Source: Lachnospiraceae bacterium
GTDB lineage: Bacteria > Bacillota > Clostridia > Lachnospirales > Lachnospiraceae
Reading direction: 5' to 3'
Assembly (NCBI GenBank): GCA_017461685.1
Contig: JAFTXF010000031.1
Coordinates: forward strand, 1 to 13,683
DNA length: 13,683 nucleotides
Shown: piece by piece, positions 1 through 7,978 of the stretch
Layout of the letters: each line of letters starts with the position of its first letter
How positions within the stretch are numbered: the stretch's first letter is position 1
Notes under the pieces: model-generated
Seen by the model: the letters and a program-made list of their open reading frames with translations, nothing else
Told to the model about the DNA's origin: nothing
The model's database searches: none
Program-made: the position numbers and the translations under genes

Positions 1-38
1 CCGGGATGCAAGTGGCTATGGGGCAGCATAAGTCGCAT

Positions 39-71
39 TTTGATAGTAATTTGATATTATTTTGATATGCC
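39..71 (+). repeat. Three TTTGATA direct repeats with 11-bp period upstream of metH
   Basis: TTTGATA occurs at 39-45, 50-56 and 61-67, each start exactly 11 bases after the last, so the copies fall about one helical turn apart on one face of the DNA. The array ends about 25 bases before the metH start codon. Such phased repeats can be an operator. The TTGATA cores could also serve as -35 elements, although I find no good -10 at a standard distance. The repeats are seen directly; the regulatory role is inference, and the AT-rich setting makes chance possible. Confidence 0.45.
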
Positions 72-95
72 CTCTGTGGGCGAAATGGAGTAATC

Positions 96-2564
96 ATGAG
101 TATACGTGAACAATTAGGTAAGAGAATTTTATTTTTTGACGGCGGTATGGGTACGTTATTGCAGGCCAGAGGGCTGAAGCCGGGGGAACTTCCGGAAAGC
201 TGGAATCTGACCAGACCTGAGGAAATCATTGCCATACACAAGGCTTATTTGGAGGCCGGTGCCGATATTATTCTGGCCAATACCTTTGGGGCCAATTCTC
301 TGAAATTTCCGGAGGATTTAAAGGAAATCGTAGCGGCGGGTGTAGCCAATGCCAAAACCGCAGTGGCGGAAAGCGGCAAGGAAGCTTATGTGGCATTGGA
401 TCTGGGACCTACCGGAAAGCTTTTAAAACCAATGGGTACATTGGCTTTTGAGGATGCAGTAACTATATATAAGGAAGTGATTACGGCCGGAGCCGAGGCC
501 GGAGCCGATTTGGTGGTTATCGAAACCATGAGTGATACTTACGAACTGAAGGCGGCCGTTTTGGCAGCCAAAGAAGCCTGCACCCTGCCGGTTATGGCTT
601 CCGTGATTTTCGGTGAAAATGAAAAGATGCTTACCGGAGCCACACCTGAGGCAGTAGTAGCCTTATTAGAGGGCTTGCGCGTGGATGTCATTGGTATCAA
701 TTGCGGTTTGGGACCAAAGCAGATGAAGTCTGTTTTTGCCAAGATGGCAGCAGTGGCCAGTGCTCCTTTGATGCTCAGTCCCAATGCAGGACTGCCCCGC
801 ACCGAGGGCGGGCGGACCGTATTTGACGTGGAGCCGGAAGAATTTGCTGCAGATATGGGAGAGTTGATAGGTATGGGTGCATGGCTGGCAGGCGGATGCT
901 GTGGAACAACACCGGCCCACATCCGCGCTCTTGTGGATAAGTGCAAAGACATGACCCCGTGTATGCTTACAGATAAAAATATGACAATGGTGTCAAGCTA
1001 TTCTCATGCAGTGGAAATCGGAGAAAAACCGGTGATTATCGGCGAACGCATCAATCCTACGGGAAAATCCAAGTTTAAACAGGCGTTACGTGACCATAAT
1101 ATAGAATATATCCTGGAGGAAGGGGTGCGTCAGGCAGATGCCGGAGCACACATTCTGGACGTAAATGTAGGTCTTCCGGAAATTGACGAAGCAAGCATAA
1201 TGCAGGAAGTGGTGTATGAGTTACAAAGCATTTTGGACACACCGCTGCAGATAGATACCGGCAATGCTGTTGCCATGGAACAGGCGATGCGCCTTTACAA
1301 TGGCAAACCTATGATTAATTCCGTCAATGGCAAGGCTGAAATTATGCGGGAGGTCTTTCCGCTGGTACAGAAATACGGCGGTGTTGTGGTTGGTCTTACT
1401 TTAGACGAAAGCGGCATTCCGGAAACGGCCGAGGGCCGACTTGCTATTGCAGAGAAAATATACGAAACTGCGGCTCAGTATGGTATTCCGCGAAAGGATA
1501 TCGTGATTGATGCACTTACCATGACAATGAGTACCAATGATGCTTCCGCAGGTATTACGCTGGAGGCGGTGCGTACCCTGAAAAAACAGGGCAGCCGTAC
1601 GGTGCTTGGTGTGTCCAATATTTCTTTTGGATTGCCTCAGCGTGAGCTGATTAATACTGCATTTTTCACTATGGCACTGCAGGCAGGGCTTTCCGCAGGT
1701 ATTATCAATCCAAATGCCAAGACTATGATGGAGGCCTATGACGCATATCTGGTACTTGGAGGCTTTGACAGTCAGTGCAGCGAATATGTGAGGAAATACG
1801 CAGCAGCCAAGATACCTGCAAAAAATGACACTAACGTCACAAATATGCCGACTCAGGGAAACAAAGCTGGTGATGCGAATGGTCAAAACAGCAATCTGGC
1901 AGGCAATATAGCAACAGCCTCAAACAGTAAAAGCGATGGCATGGACCTGAAAACTTGCATTATCAAAGGCTTGAAGGAGCAGAGTACAAGGGCTACTACA
2001 GCCATGCTGCAGGACAAAGCGCCGTTAGATATTATCAATGAAGAACTGGTGCCTGCACTGGACGTAGTTGGTCAGGGCTTTGAAAAAGGCACTATGTTTT
2101 TACCGCAGCTGCTTATGAGCGCGGAGGCTGCCAAGGCAGGCTTTGAGGTACTCAAGCAGTATATGGATAAATCAGGCCAGACGCAGGCAAAAAAGGGAAC
2201 GATTGTATTGGCAACCGTTAAGGGTGATATTCATGACATCGGCAAAAATATCGTGAAGGTTCTGCTGGAAAATTACGCATACGAAGTAATCGACTTGGGC
2301 AAGGATGTGCCGCCTGAAAAAATTGTAGCGGCGGTACAGGAGTCTGGGGCGCCGTTAGTGGGTCTGAGTGCGTTAATGACTACTACGGTAACCAGTATGG
2401 AGGAAACTATACAGCAGCTGCGTGATACAGCGCCTTGGTGTAAGGTGATGGTAGGCGGTGCAGTGCTTACACAGGAGTATGCCGACAAAATCGGTGCTGA
2501 TTTCTACGGCAAGGATGCGATGCAGTCTGTTTATTATGCAGAAGGGCTTTTTGTACGGGAATAG
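96..2564 (+). CDS. metH: Cobalamin-dependent methionine synthase lacking the C-terminal activation domain
   Basis: This enzyme moves a methyl group from methyltetrahydrofolate to homocysteine through a bound cobalamin, in the cytoplasm. Residues 1-285 or so are the homocysteine-binding barrel, with the zinc cysteines C203 (in GINCG) and C268/C269 (in GGCCGT). A pterin-binding domain follows and opens with GERINPTG at 316-323. An Asn-rich linker spans about 572-615. The B12 module covers about 616-822, with the cobalt-ligand motif D711-x-H713-x-x-G716. Full MetH is about 1,200 residues; this 822-residue protein stops after the B12 domain, so the S-adenosylmethionine-dependent reactivation domain is absent. 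It is probably supplied by a separate protein, as known for Thermotoga maritima. GGAG at 87-90 supports the ATG at 96. No obvious terminator follows. Confidence 0.96.
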   Translation: MSIREQLGKRILFFDGGMGTLLQARGLKPGELPESWNLTRPEEIIAIHKAYLEAGADIILANTFGANSLKFPEDLKEIVAAGVANAKTAVAESGKEAYVALDLGPTGKLLKPMGTLAFEDAVTIYKEVITAGAEAGADLVVIETMSDTYELKAAVLAAKEACTLPVMASVIFGENEKMLTGATPEAVVALLEGLRVDVIGINCGLGPKQMKSVFAKMAAVASAPLMLSPNAGLPRTEGGRTVFDVEPEEFAADMGELIGMGAWLAGGCCGTTPAHIRALVDKCKDMTPCMLTDKNMTMVSSYSHAVEIGEKPVIIGERINPTGKSKFKQALRDHNIEYILEEGVRQADAGAHILDVNVGLPEIDEASIMQEVVYELQSILDTPLQIDTGNAVAMEQAMRLYNGKPMINSVNGKAEIMREVFPLVQKYGGVVVGLTLDESGIPETAEGRLAIAEKIYETAAQYGIPRKDIVIDALTMTMSTNDASAGITLEAVRTLKKQGSRTVLGVSNISFGLPQRELINTAFFTMALQAGLSAGIINPNAKTMMEAYDAYLVLGGFDSQCSEYVRKYAAAKIPAKNDTNVTNMPTQGNKAGDANGQNSNLAGNIATASNSKSDGMDLKTCIIKGLKEQSTRATTAMLQDKAPLDIINEELVPALDVVGQGFEKGTMFLPQLLMSAEAAKAGFEVLKQYMDKSGQTQAKKGTIVLATVKGDIHDIGKNIVKVLLENYAYEVIDLGKDVPPEKIVAAVQESGAPLVGLSALMTTTVTSMEETIQQLRDTAPWCKVMVGGAVLTQEYADKIGADFYGKDAMQSVYYAEGLFVRE

Positions 2565-2850
2565 ACTGTATTCCATCAAAAAGGAAAAGAAACAGTAAAA
2601 TTGTTATTTATATCTGTAGGAAGGCTGTACAATATGCAGGAAAGCACTTTATAAATTGTGGGATAGGCAGCGGAAACCAACAGCAGCTGTTATCGCGGCG
2701 TGAGTTTATAAATCTTTCACAATTTCACTGCAATTTTTCAGAAAAGAAATATTGATTTATGGTGAAAGCCAATTTATAATTTAAATATGTTTGATATTCT
2801 AAAGCTTATCGGAACAAAAGAATTATTTAACAATATTAAAAGGAAATGAT
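2565..2850. other. Intergenic region between metH and ftsH
   Basis: This 286-base AT-rich stretch has no convincing gene. It holds a near-consensus promoter (2752-2780) and a 9-base direct repeat TTTATAAAT at 2648-2656 and 2705-2713. The sequence AAATTGTG at 2653-2660 is mirrored as CACAATTT at 2718-2725, and a small perfect hairpin (AACAG-CAG-CTGTT) lies at 2679-2691. TTTGATATT, resembling the repeats before metH, occurs at 2790-2798. No strong rho-independent terminator for metH is visible; only a weak interrupted pairing of ACTGT with ACAGT near 2567-2592. Confidence 0.6.
2752..2780 (+). promoter_or_regulatory. Sigma-A type promoter for ftsH
   Basis: TTGATT at 2752-2757 and TATAAT at 2775-2780 are separated by 17 bases, which is close to the vegetative consensus. 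Transcription would begin near 2787 and leave a leader of about 64 bases before the ftsH ATG. Because uvrC follows ftsH almost without a gap, this promoter probably serves both genes. Confidence 0.75.
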
Positions 2851-5064
2851 ATGGATAACAATATGAATGGATTAGATAACAATAACCAGAATGGGGGAAG
2901 TGGCAACCAGGGAAAAGGCGGTCCGAATCGTAACGGTATTATTTTGATGCTGATTTCGCTTGGGGTGTTTATTTTCTTTTTGTGGTCCACTACCAACATG
3001 CTGACTAACACGGTACAGGAAGAGGTTAGTTATTCTCAGTTTGTACAGATGTTGGAGGACGGACAGGTAGAAGAAGTCTGCATCGAGGATGAGATTATTT
3101 ACATTTATCCAAAGAAGGAAGAGCAGAAGCCGGCAGGCATCATGGACATGTTTCAGGCCTATTACGGTCAGAGCTCAGAACAGGTGTATGTCACTGCCAT
3201 GGCGGAGGATTACAGCACTCTAACTGCCCGTGTACTTGCTGCTGATGTAGAGTTTAGCCGCATGATGCCGAGTCAGACCGGTAATATTATGTATTTCCTG
3301 CTGACCAGTGTACTGCCCCTTGTGATAATGATTGCGTTTTTTGTGGTAATGATGAAGCGCATGGGCGGCAAAGGCGGCATGTTTGGCATGGGCAAGAGTA
3401 CAGCCAAGGTATATGTGCAGAAGGAGACCGGGATTACCTTTAAGGATGTGGCCGGTGAGGACGAGGCCAAGGAATCCTTGGTGGAGGTAGTAGATTTCTT
3501 GCATAATCCGGGCAAATATGCAGGCATCGGTGCCAGATTGCCAAAGGGTGCTTTGTTAGTGGGACCTCCGGGTACCGGTAAGACCTTGCTCGCCAAGGCA
3601 GTAGCCGGTGAGGCGGGAGTGCCGTTTTTCTCCCTGACAGGTTCTGATTTTGTGGAGTTATATGTAGGTATGGGTGCTTCCCGTGTAAGAAGCCTTTTCG
3701 AGGAAGCCAATAAAAATGCACCTTGTATTATATTTATTGACGAAATTGATGCCATCGGCCGCAGCCGTGATTCCAAGTATGGCGGCGGTAATGAAGAACG
3801 GGAGCAGACTTTAAACCAGCTCCTTAGTGAGATGGACGGTTTCGATTCCAGCAAGGGTATTCTGATTTTGGGTGCAACCAACAGACCTGAGATTCTGGAT
3901 AAGGCATTGCTTCGTCCGGGCCGTTTTGACAGACGTATTATCGTAGACAGACCGGACTTAAAGGGGCGTGTGGAGATTTTAAAGGTACACGCTAAAAATG
4001 TCCGTCTGGATGAAACCGTAGATTTACAGGAGATTGCACTTGCCACCAGCGGTGCAGTAGGTTCTGACCTGGCCAATATGATTAATGAGGCTGCCATCAA
4101 TGCAGTCAAGGAAGGCCGAGAATGTGTCAGCCAGAAGGATTTATTCGGCGCAGTAGAGCAGGTATTAGTAGGCAAGGAGAAAAAGGACCGCGTCATGAGT
4201 CAGCAGGAGCGCAGGATTGTGTCCTACCACGAAGTAGGCCACGCGTTAATCAGCGCATTGCAGAAGGACAGCGAACCGGTGCAGAAGATTACAATTGTAC
4301 CTCGTACCATGGGCGCACTGGGATATGTAATGCATGTGCCTGAGGAAGAAAAGTATCTGAATACAAAGGCAGAGCTGCAGGCTATGTTAGTCGGTTTGTT
4401 CGGCGGCCGTGCTGCGGAAGAGATCGTTTTCAACAGTGTGACTACCGGAGCTTCCAACGATATTGAGAAGGCTACCAAGATTGCCAGAAGTATGGTTACC
4501 CAGTACGGTATGAGCGATAAGTTCGGTCTCATGGGACTGGAAAGCGTAGAGAGTCAGTACCTTAGCGGACAGACGGTGATGAACTGTGCGGATGCTACAG
4601 CAGCAGCCGTAGATGAAGAGGTTATGCGTATCCTCAAGGAAAGCTACGAAGAAGCTCTTCGTTTACTCCGTGAAAACCGGGAGGTTATGGACAAACTGGC
4701 AGAGTTCTTGATTGAGAAGGAAACCATTACCGGTAAGGAATTTATGAAGATTTTCCGCGAGATCAAAGGCATCCCGGACCCGGAAGAGCCGGAGGATGCA
4801 GCCAGCAAGCGTATGTTGGAGACAGAGCGTGCCATGCATCATGATGAGCAGGCAGCAGCAGACCAGGCTGTAACGGAAGGTGGTCAGAGCGACGGAACGG
4901 AAGCTGACAGAAGCCCAGAGGCAGTCGGCAAGAATTCTCTGGAAGAGCAAGCCTCCAAGGAGGATTTCAAAACAGTTTTGGAGCAACAAACGCTTAGAGG
5001 TATCAAAGATGCGGAGGATGCATCTTCAAAAGGACGCTTCTCCAATGCAGATTTAAAGGATTAG
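2851..5064 (+). CDS. ftsH: ATP-dependent zinc metalloprotease FtsH
   Basis: FtsH is a membrane-anchored hexameric AAA+ protease that degrades misfolded membrane proteins and short-lived regulators. A hydrophilic Asn/Gly-rich N-terminus (1-28) precedes membrane helix 1 (about 29-46), an extracytoplasmic domain of about 100 residues, and helix 2 (about 146-168). The AAA+ module shows Walker A GPPGTGKT at 238-245, Walker B ending in D297-E298, and a second region of homology starting GATNRP at 341 with arginine fingers R355/R358. The protease domain has the zinc motif H460-E-x-x-H464 and a likely third ligand, D537. From about 641 a roughly 97-residue acidic, Gln/Glu/Ala-rich tail looks disordered; such tails vary within the family. 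AAGGAA at 2840-2845 supports the ATG. The stop lies 8 bases before the uvrC ATG. Confidence 0.98.
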   Translation: MDNNMNGLDNNNQNGGSGNQGKGGPNRNGIILMLISLGVFIFFLWSTTNMLTNTVQEEVSYSQFVQMLEDGQVEEVCIEDEIIYIYPKKEEQKPAGIMDMFQAYYGQSSEQVYVTAMAEDYSTLTARVLAADVEFSRMMPSQTGNIMYFLLTSVLPLVIMIAFFVVMMKRMGGKGGMFGMGKSTAKVYVQKETGITFKDVAGEDEAKESLVEVVDFLHNPGKYAGIGARLPKGALLVGPPGTGKTLLAKAVAGEAGVPFFSLTGSDFVELYVGMGASRVRSLFEEANKNAPCIIFIDEIDAIGRSRDSKYGGGNEEREQTLNQLLSEMDGFDSSKGILILGATNRPEILDKALLRPGRFDRRIIVDRPDLKGRVEILKVHAKNVRLDETVDLQEIALATSGAVGSDLANMINEAAINAVKEGRECVSQKDLFGAVEQVLVGKEKKDRVMSQQERRIVSYHEVGHALISALQKDSEPVQKITIVPRTMGALGYVMHVPEEEKYLNTKAELQAMLVGLFGGRAAEEIVFNSVTTGASNDIEKATKIARSMVTQYGMSDKFGLMGLESVESQYLSGQTVMNCADATAAAVDEEVMRILKESYEEALRLLRENREVMDKLAEFLIEKETITGKEFMKIFREIKGIPDPEEPEDAASKRMLETERAMHHDEQAAADQAVTEGGQSDGTEADRSPEAVGKNSLEEQASKEDFKTVLEQQTLRGIKDAEDASSKGRFSNADLKD

Positions 5065-5072
5065 GTTTGTAT

Positions 5073-6938
5073 ATGTTTCATGTAGAAGAGGAACTGAAAA
5101 AGTTACCAAAAAAGCCTGGCGTGTATTTAATGCACGACCAGGCTGATGCTATTATATATGTAGGCAAGGCTATTAACCTGCACAGCAGAGTCCGCAGCTA
5201 TTTCAGAGAGAATATAGGCCGTGGTCCGTGGATTGATAAGATGGTCAGCCAGATAGCGCGGTTTGAATATATTGTCACGGATTCAGAGCTGGAAGCCCTT
5301 GTTTTAGAAAATAATCTTATTAAAGAATATAATCCCAAGTACAATACATTATTAAAGGACGGTAAGACATATCCTTATATTAAGGTGACTTTAGGAGAGG
5401 CTTATCCAAGAGTACTTTTTTCCAGGCAGATGAAAAAAGACAAGTCCAAGTATTTTGGGCCTTTTTCCAGTGCAGGAGCGGTGAAGGACACGATTGAGTT
5501 GATTAATAAGCTTTTTCTGCTGCGCACCTGTAACCGCAATCTGCCGGGGGATATAGGGCTTGAACGGCCCTGCCTGAATCATCACATCAAGCAGTGCCTG
5601 GCGCCTTGTCAGGGCTACATCAGTCAGGAGGACTATCAGGAACGGGTCAAGCAGGCCATTGATTTCTTAAACGGTAATTATCAGCCGGTAATGAAGGACT
5701 TGATGGAGAAAATGAAAACAGCCAGCGAAAATCTGGAGTTTGAAGAAGCTGCCAAATACCGTGATTTATTGGAGAGCGTCCGTAAAGTCAGTGAAAAACA
5801 GAAGATTACTGACAGCGACCAGGAGGATAAGGACGTCATTGCACTGGCGAAGGATGACAGAGACTGCGTTATTCAGGTATTTTTTGTTCGTGGCGGCAAG
5901 ATGATAGGCCGCGAGCACTATTACATGACAAATGTGTCAGATTTGCAAAAGGGTGAAATTTTACAGGAATTTATCAAGCAGTTTTACGGTGGTACACCGT
6001 TTATACCGCGAGAGCTTTTTGTGCAGTGGGATATGGAGGAACAGCTCCTTTTGGAGGACTGGCTCACAGGTCTAAGAGGCAGCAGAGTCTATATCCGTGT
6101 GCCGAAGAAGGGCATGAAGGAGAAATTAGTAGAACTGGCAGCTAACAATGCCAGACTGATTCTGTCCCAGGACAGAGAAAAATTAAAGCGTGAGGAAGGC
6201 CGTACCATCGGTGCAGTAAAGGAAATTGCCGCATTATTGGGACTGGAACATATTGAACGAATGGAGGCCTTTGATATTTCCAATATAAACGGTTTTGAAA
6301 ATGTTGGCTCCATGGTGGTATACGAGAAGGGCAAACCGAAAAAGAGCGATTACCGCAAGTTCCGTATTAAAACCGTTACCGGTCCGGACGACTACGCCTG
6401 CATGCGGGAGGTGCTTACCAGACGATTTACCCACGGTTTGGAGGAAGCAAATGAACTGGAGCAAAAGCAGATAGATCAGGAATTCGGAAGCTTTACCAAA
6501 TTTCCGGACCTGCTTTTAATGGACGGTGGCAAGGGACAGGTAAATATTGCCTTGGAGGTACTGGAAGAGCTGGATATTCACATTCCGGTGTGCGGCATGG
6601 TAAAGGATGATTTCCACCGCACCAGAGGATTATATTTCAGGAACGAAGAGCTGCCCATTGACACCCGTTCCGAAGGGTTCAAGCTGATTACCCGTATTCA
6701 GGACGAGGCCCATAGATTTGCCATAGAATACCACAGAAGCCTTCACAGCAAGGGCCAGATTAAGAGCAGCCTGGACAATATTCCGGGGGTAGGCCCGGCC
6801 AGACGCAAGGCACTGATGCGCCATTTTGATTCCATTATGGATATCAAAGAAGCTACCGTCGAGGAACTGACCCAAATTCCCGAAATCCCCCAGCACATTG
6901 CAGAAGGAATTTATTATTTCTTTCATAATGTAGAATAA
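5073..6938 (+). CDS. uvrC: Excinuclease ABC subunit C (UvrC)
   Basis: UvrC makes both incisions flanking a DNA lesion in UvrABC nucleotide excision repair. Numbered from the ATG at 5073, the GIY-YIG nuclease domain begins with GVY at 16-18 and YVG at 29-31, with R39 after it. Four cysteines, C153, C167, C175 and C179, fit the UvrC iron-sulfur site. A UvrB-binding UVR helix pair lies at about 206-240. The RNase H-like 5' nuclease has D401, D484 and H547, and a helix-hairpin-helix pair closes the protein. The reading frame also allows a TTG start at 5067, 6 bases from the AAAGGA at 5055-5060; the ATG is 12 bases away but fits how the family usually begins. It is probably co-transcribed with ftsH. 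Confidence 0.97.
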   Translation: MFHVEEELKKLPKKPGVYLMHDQADAIIYVGKAINLHSRVRSYFRENIGRGPWIDKMVSQIARFEYIVTDSELEALVLENNLIKEYNPKYNTLLKDGKTYPYIKVTLGEAYPRVLFSRQMKKDKSKYFGPFSSAGAVKDTIELINKLFLLRTCNRNLPGDIGLERPCLNHHIKQCLAPCQGYISQEDYQERVKQAIDFLNGNYQPVMKDLMEKMKTASENLEFEEAAKYRDLLESVRKVSEKQKITDSDQEDKDVIALAKDDRDCVIQVFFVRGGKMIGREHYYMTNVSDLQKGEILQEFIKQFYGGTPFIPRELFVQWDMEEQLLLEDWLTGLRGSRVYIRVPKKGMKEKLVELAANNARLILSQDREKLKREEGRTIGAVKEIAALLGLEHIERMEAFDISNINGFENVGSMVVYEKGKPKKSDYRKFRIKTVTGPDDYACMREVLTRRFTHGLEEANELEQKQIDQEFGSFTKFPDLLLMDGGKGQVNIALEVLEELDIHIPVCGMVKDDFHRTRGLYFRNEELPIDTRSEGFKLITRIQDEAHRFAIEYHRSLHSKGQIKSSLDNIPGVGPARRKALMRHFDSIMDIKEATVEELTQIPEIPQHIAEGIYYFFHNVE

Positions 6939-6960
6939 TTTCACGATTCCGCGGCTTTTT

Positions 6961-6988
6961 CTTGTTTATGCTTTGGCTTTGTGATAAT
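6961..6988 (+). promoter_or_regulatory. Possible extended -10 promoter before hprK
   Basis: GATAAT at 6983-6988 is preceded by TGT, giving an extended -10 (TGnGATAAT). CTTGTT at 6961-6966 is a weak -35 with a 16-base spacer. It lies in the 83-base gap after uvrC, upstream of the hprK ribosome binding site, and could start the hprK-to-fba operon. No terminator is visible between uvrC and this site, so readthrough from ftsH-uvrC is also possible. Confidence 0.5.
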
Positions 6989-7021
6989 ATATGTGTAAGA
7001 ATACATCTTTCAGGGGGCATT

Positions 7022-7975
7022 ATGGGAGAGTTTATATATTTAAAAGAGGCTGTAAAAGCACTGAATTTAACTTGCTTTACGCCGGAGATTGATATTTCCA
7101 AAAAGAAAATCAGACAGCCTGGGGTCAATAGACCCGCGCTGCAGCTTACCGGTTATTTCGAACATTTTGACTGTGAACGTTTACAGTGCATCGGTTATGT
7201 GGAAGAGTCCTATATGAACCGCATGAGCATAGAGGAAAAGGAGGAACGGTACAATACACTGTTGTCCCATCCGATTCCTGCGCTGGTTTTCTGCCAGGGG
7301 CTGGAACCGGGACCGATTTTAAAGCGCAGGGCCATTGAGCATGATGTGCCTTTATTCGGAACAACCAAGACTACATCTAACTTCATGGCGGAGAGTATCC
7401 GCTGGCTGAATGTGCAGCTGGCGCCGTATATTTCCATCCATGGCGTGCTGGTGGATGTGTACGGTGAGGGTGTGCTGATTACCGGGGAAAGCGGTATCGG
7501 TAAGTCTGAGACGGCATTAGAGCTTGTGAAGCGCGGTCATCGTCTGGTGAGTGATGACGTAGTAGTAATCCGTAAGGTTAGTGACACTACGTTAGTAGGC
7601 AGTGCCCCGGATATTACGAAGCATTTTATTGAGCTTAGAGGCATCGGTATCGTAGACATCAAGACCATGTTCGGTGTATCCAGTGTCAAGGAAACCCAGT
7701 CCATCGATCTGGTCATCCGTTTGGAAGAGTGGGATCGCGAGAAGGAATATGAGAGAATGGGCCTGGAGGAGTCTTACACAGAGTATTTGGGCAACCGAGT
7801 GGTGTGCCATGACCTTCCTGTAAGACCGGGTCGAAATCTGGCCATTGTTGTAGAAAGTGCTGCGGTTAATTTCCGCCAGAAGAAGATGGGCTACAATGCC
7901 GCACATGAACTGCGCAATCGTATACAGAACAGAATGACATCCACAATGCAAGAGGATGATGAAGAGGAGATTTGA
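7022..7975 (+). CDS. hprK: HPr kinase/phosphorylase
   Basis: HprK phosphorylates, and by phosphorolysis dephosphorylates, the regulatory serine of HPr and Crh, giving the signal for CcpA-type carbon catabolite control in low-GC Gram-positives. From the ATG at 7022 the protein has 317 residues, normal for the family. Walker A is GESGIGKS at 155-162. H140, D178-D179 and E204 sit at the same numbers as key active-site residues of the Lactobacillus casei enzyme, and the HprK signature RGIGIVDI lies at 206-213. The frame stays open back to an ATG at 6962, but that 20-residue extension overlaps the putative promoter and lacks a good ribosome site, while AGGGGG at 7012-7017 fits the ATG at 7022. The gene for a Ser-site HPr-like protein lies in the same cluster. 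Confidence 0.96.
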   Translation: MGEFIYLKEAVKALNLTCFTPEIDISKKKIRQPGVNRPALQLTGYFEHFDCERLQCIGYVEESYMNRMSIEEKEERYNTLLSHPIPALVFCQGLEPGPILKRRAIEHDVPLFGTTKTTSNFMAESIRWLNVQLAPYISIHGVLVDVYGEGVLITGESGIGKSETALELVKRGHRLVSDDVVVIRKVSDTTLVGSAPDITKHFIELRGIGIVDIKTMFGVSSVKETQSIDLVIRLEEWDREKEYERMGLEESYTEYLGNRVVCHDLPVRPGRNLAIVVESAAVNFRQKKMGYNAAHELRNRIQNRMTSTMQEDDEEEI

Positions 7976-7978
7976 GTG

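Noticed and set aside
3..65. Possible C-terminal end of an upstream gene in frame 3
   Set aside because: About 20 codons are open before a TGA at 63-65, but the residues match nothing I recognise and the AT-rich repeats at the end look non-coding.
1401..1886. 161-codon minus-strand frame inside metH
   Set aside because: It is antisense to conserved pterin-domain coding sequence and has no recognisable domain.
3273..4196. 307-codon open frame on the minus strand inside ftsH
   Set aside because: It lies opposite the conserved AAA+ domain, its product is rich in Ser/Pro/Leu without family motifs, and its length follows from the codon use of ftsH. No ribosome site was found to support it.
6962..7021. 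20-residue N-terminal extension of HprK
   Set aside because: The upstream ATG lacks a good ribosome site and overlaps a likely promoter, and HprK proteins begin at the equivalent of the ATG at 7022.
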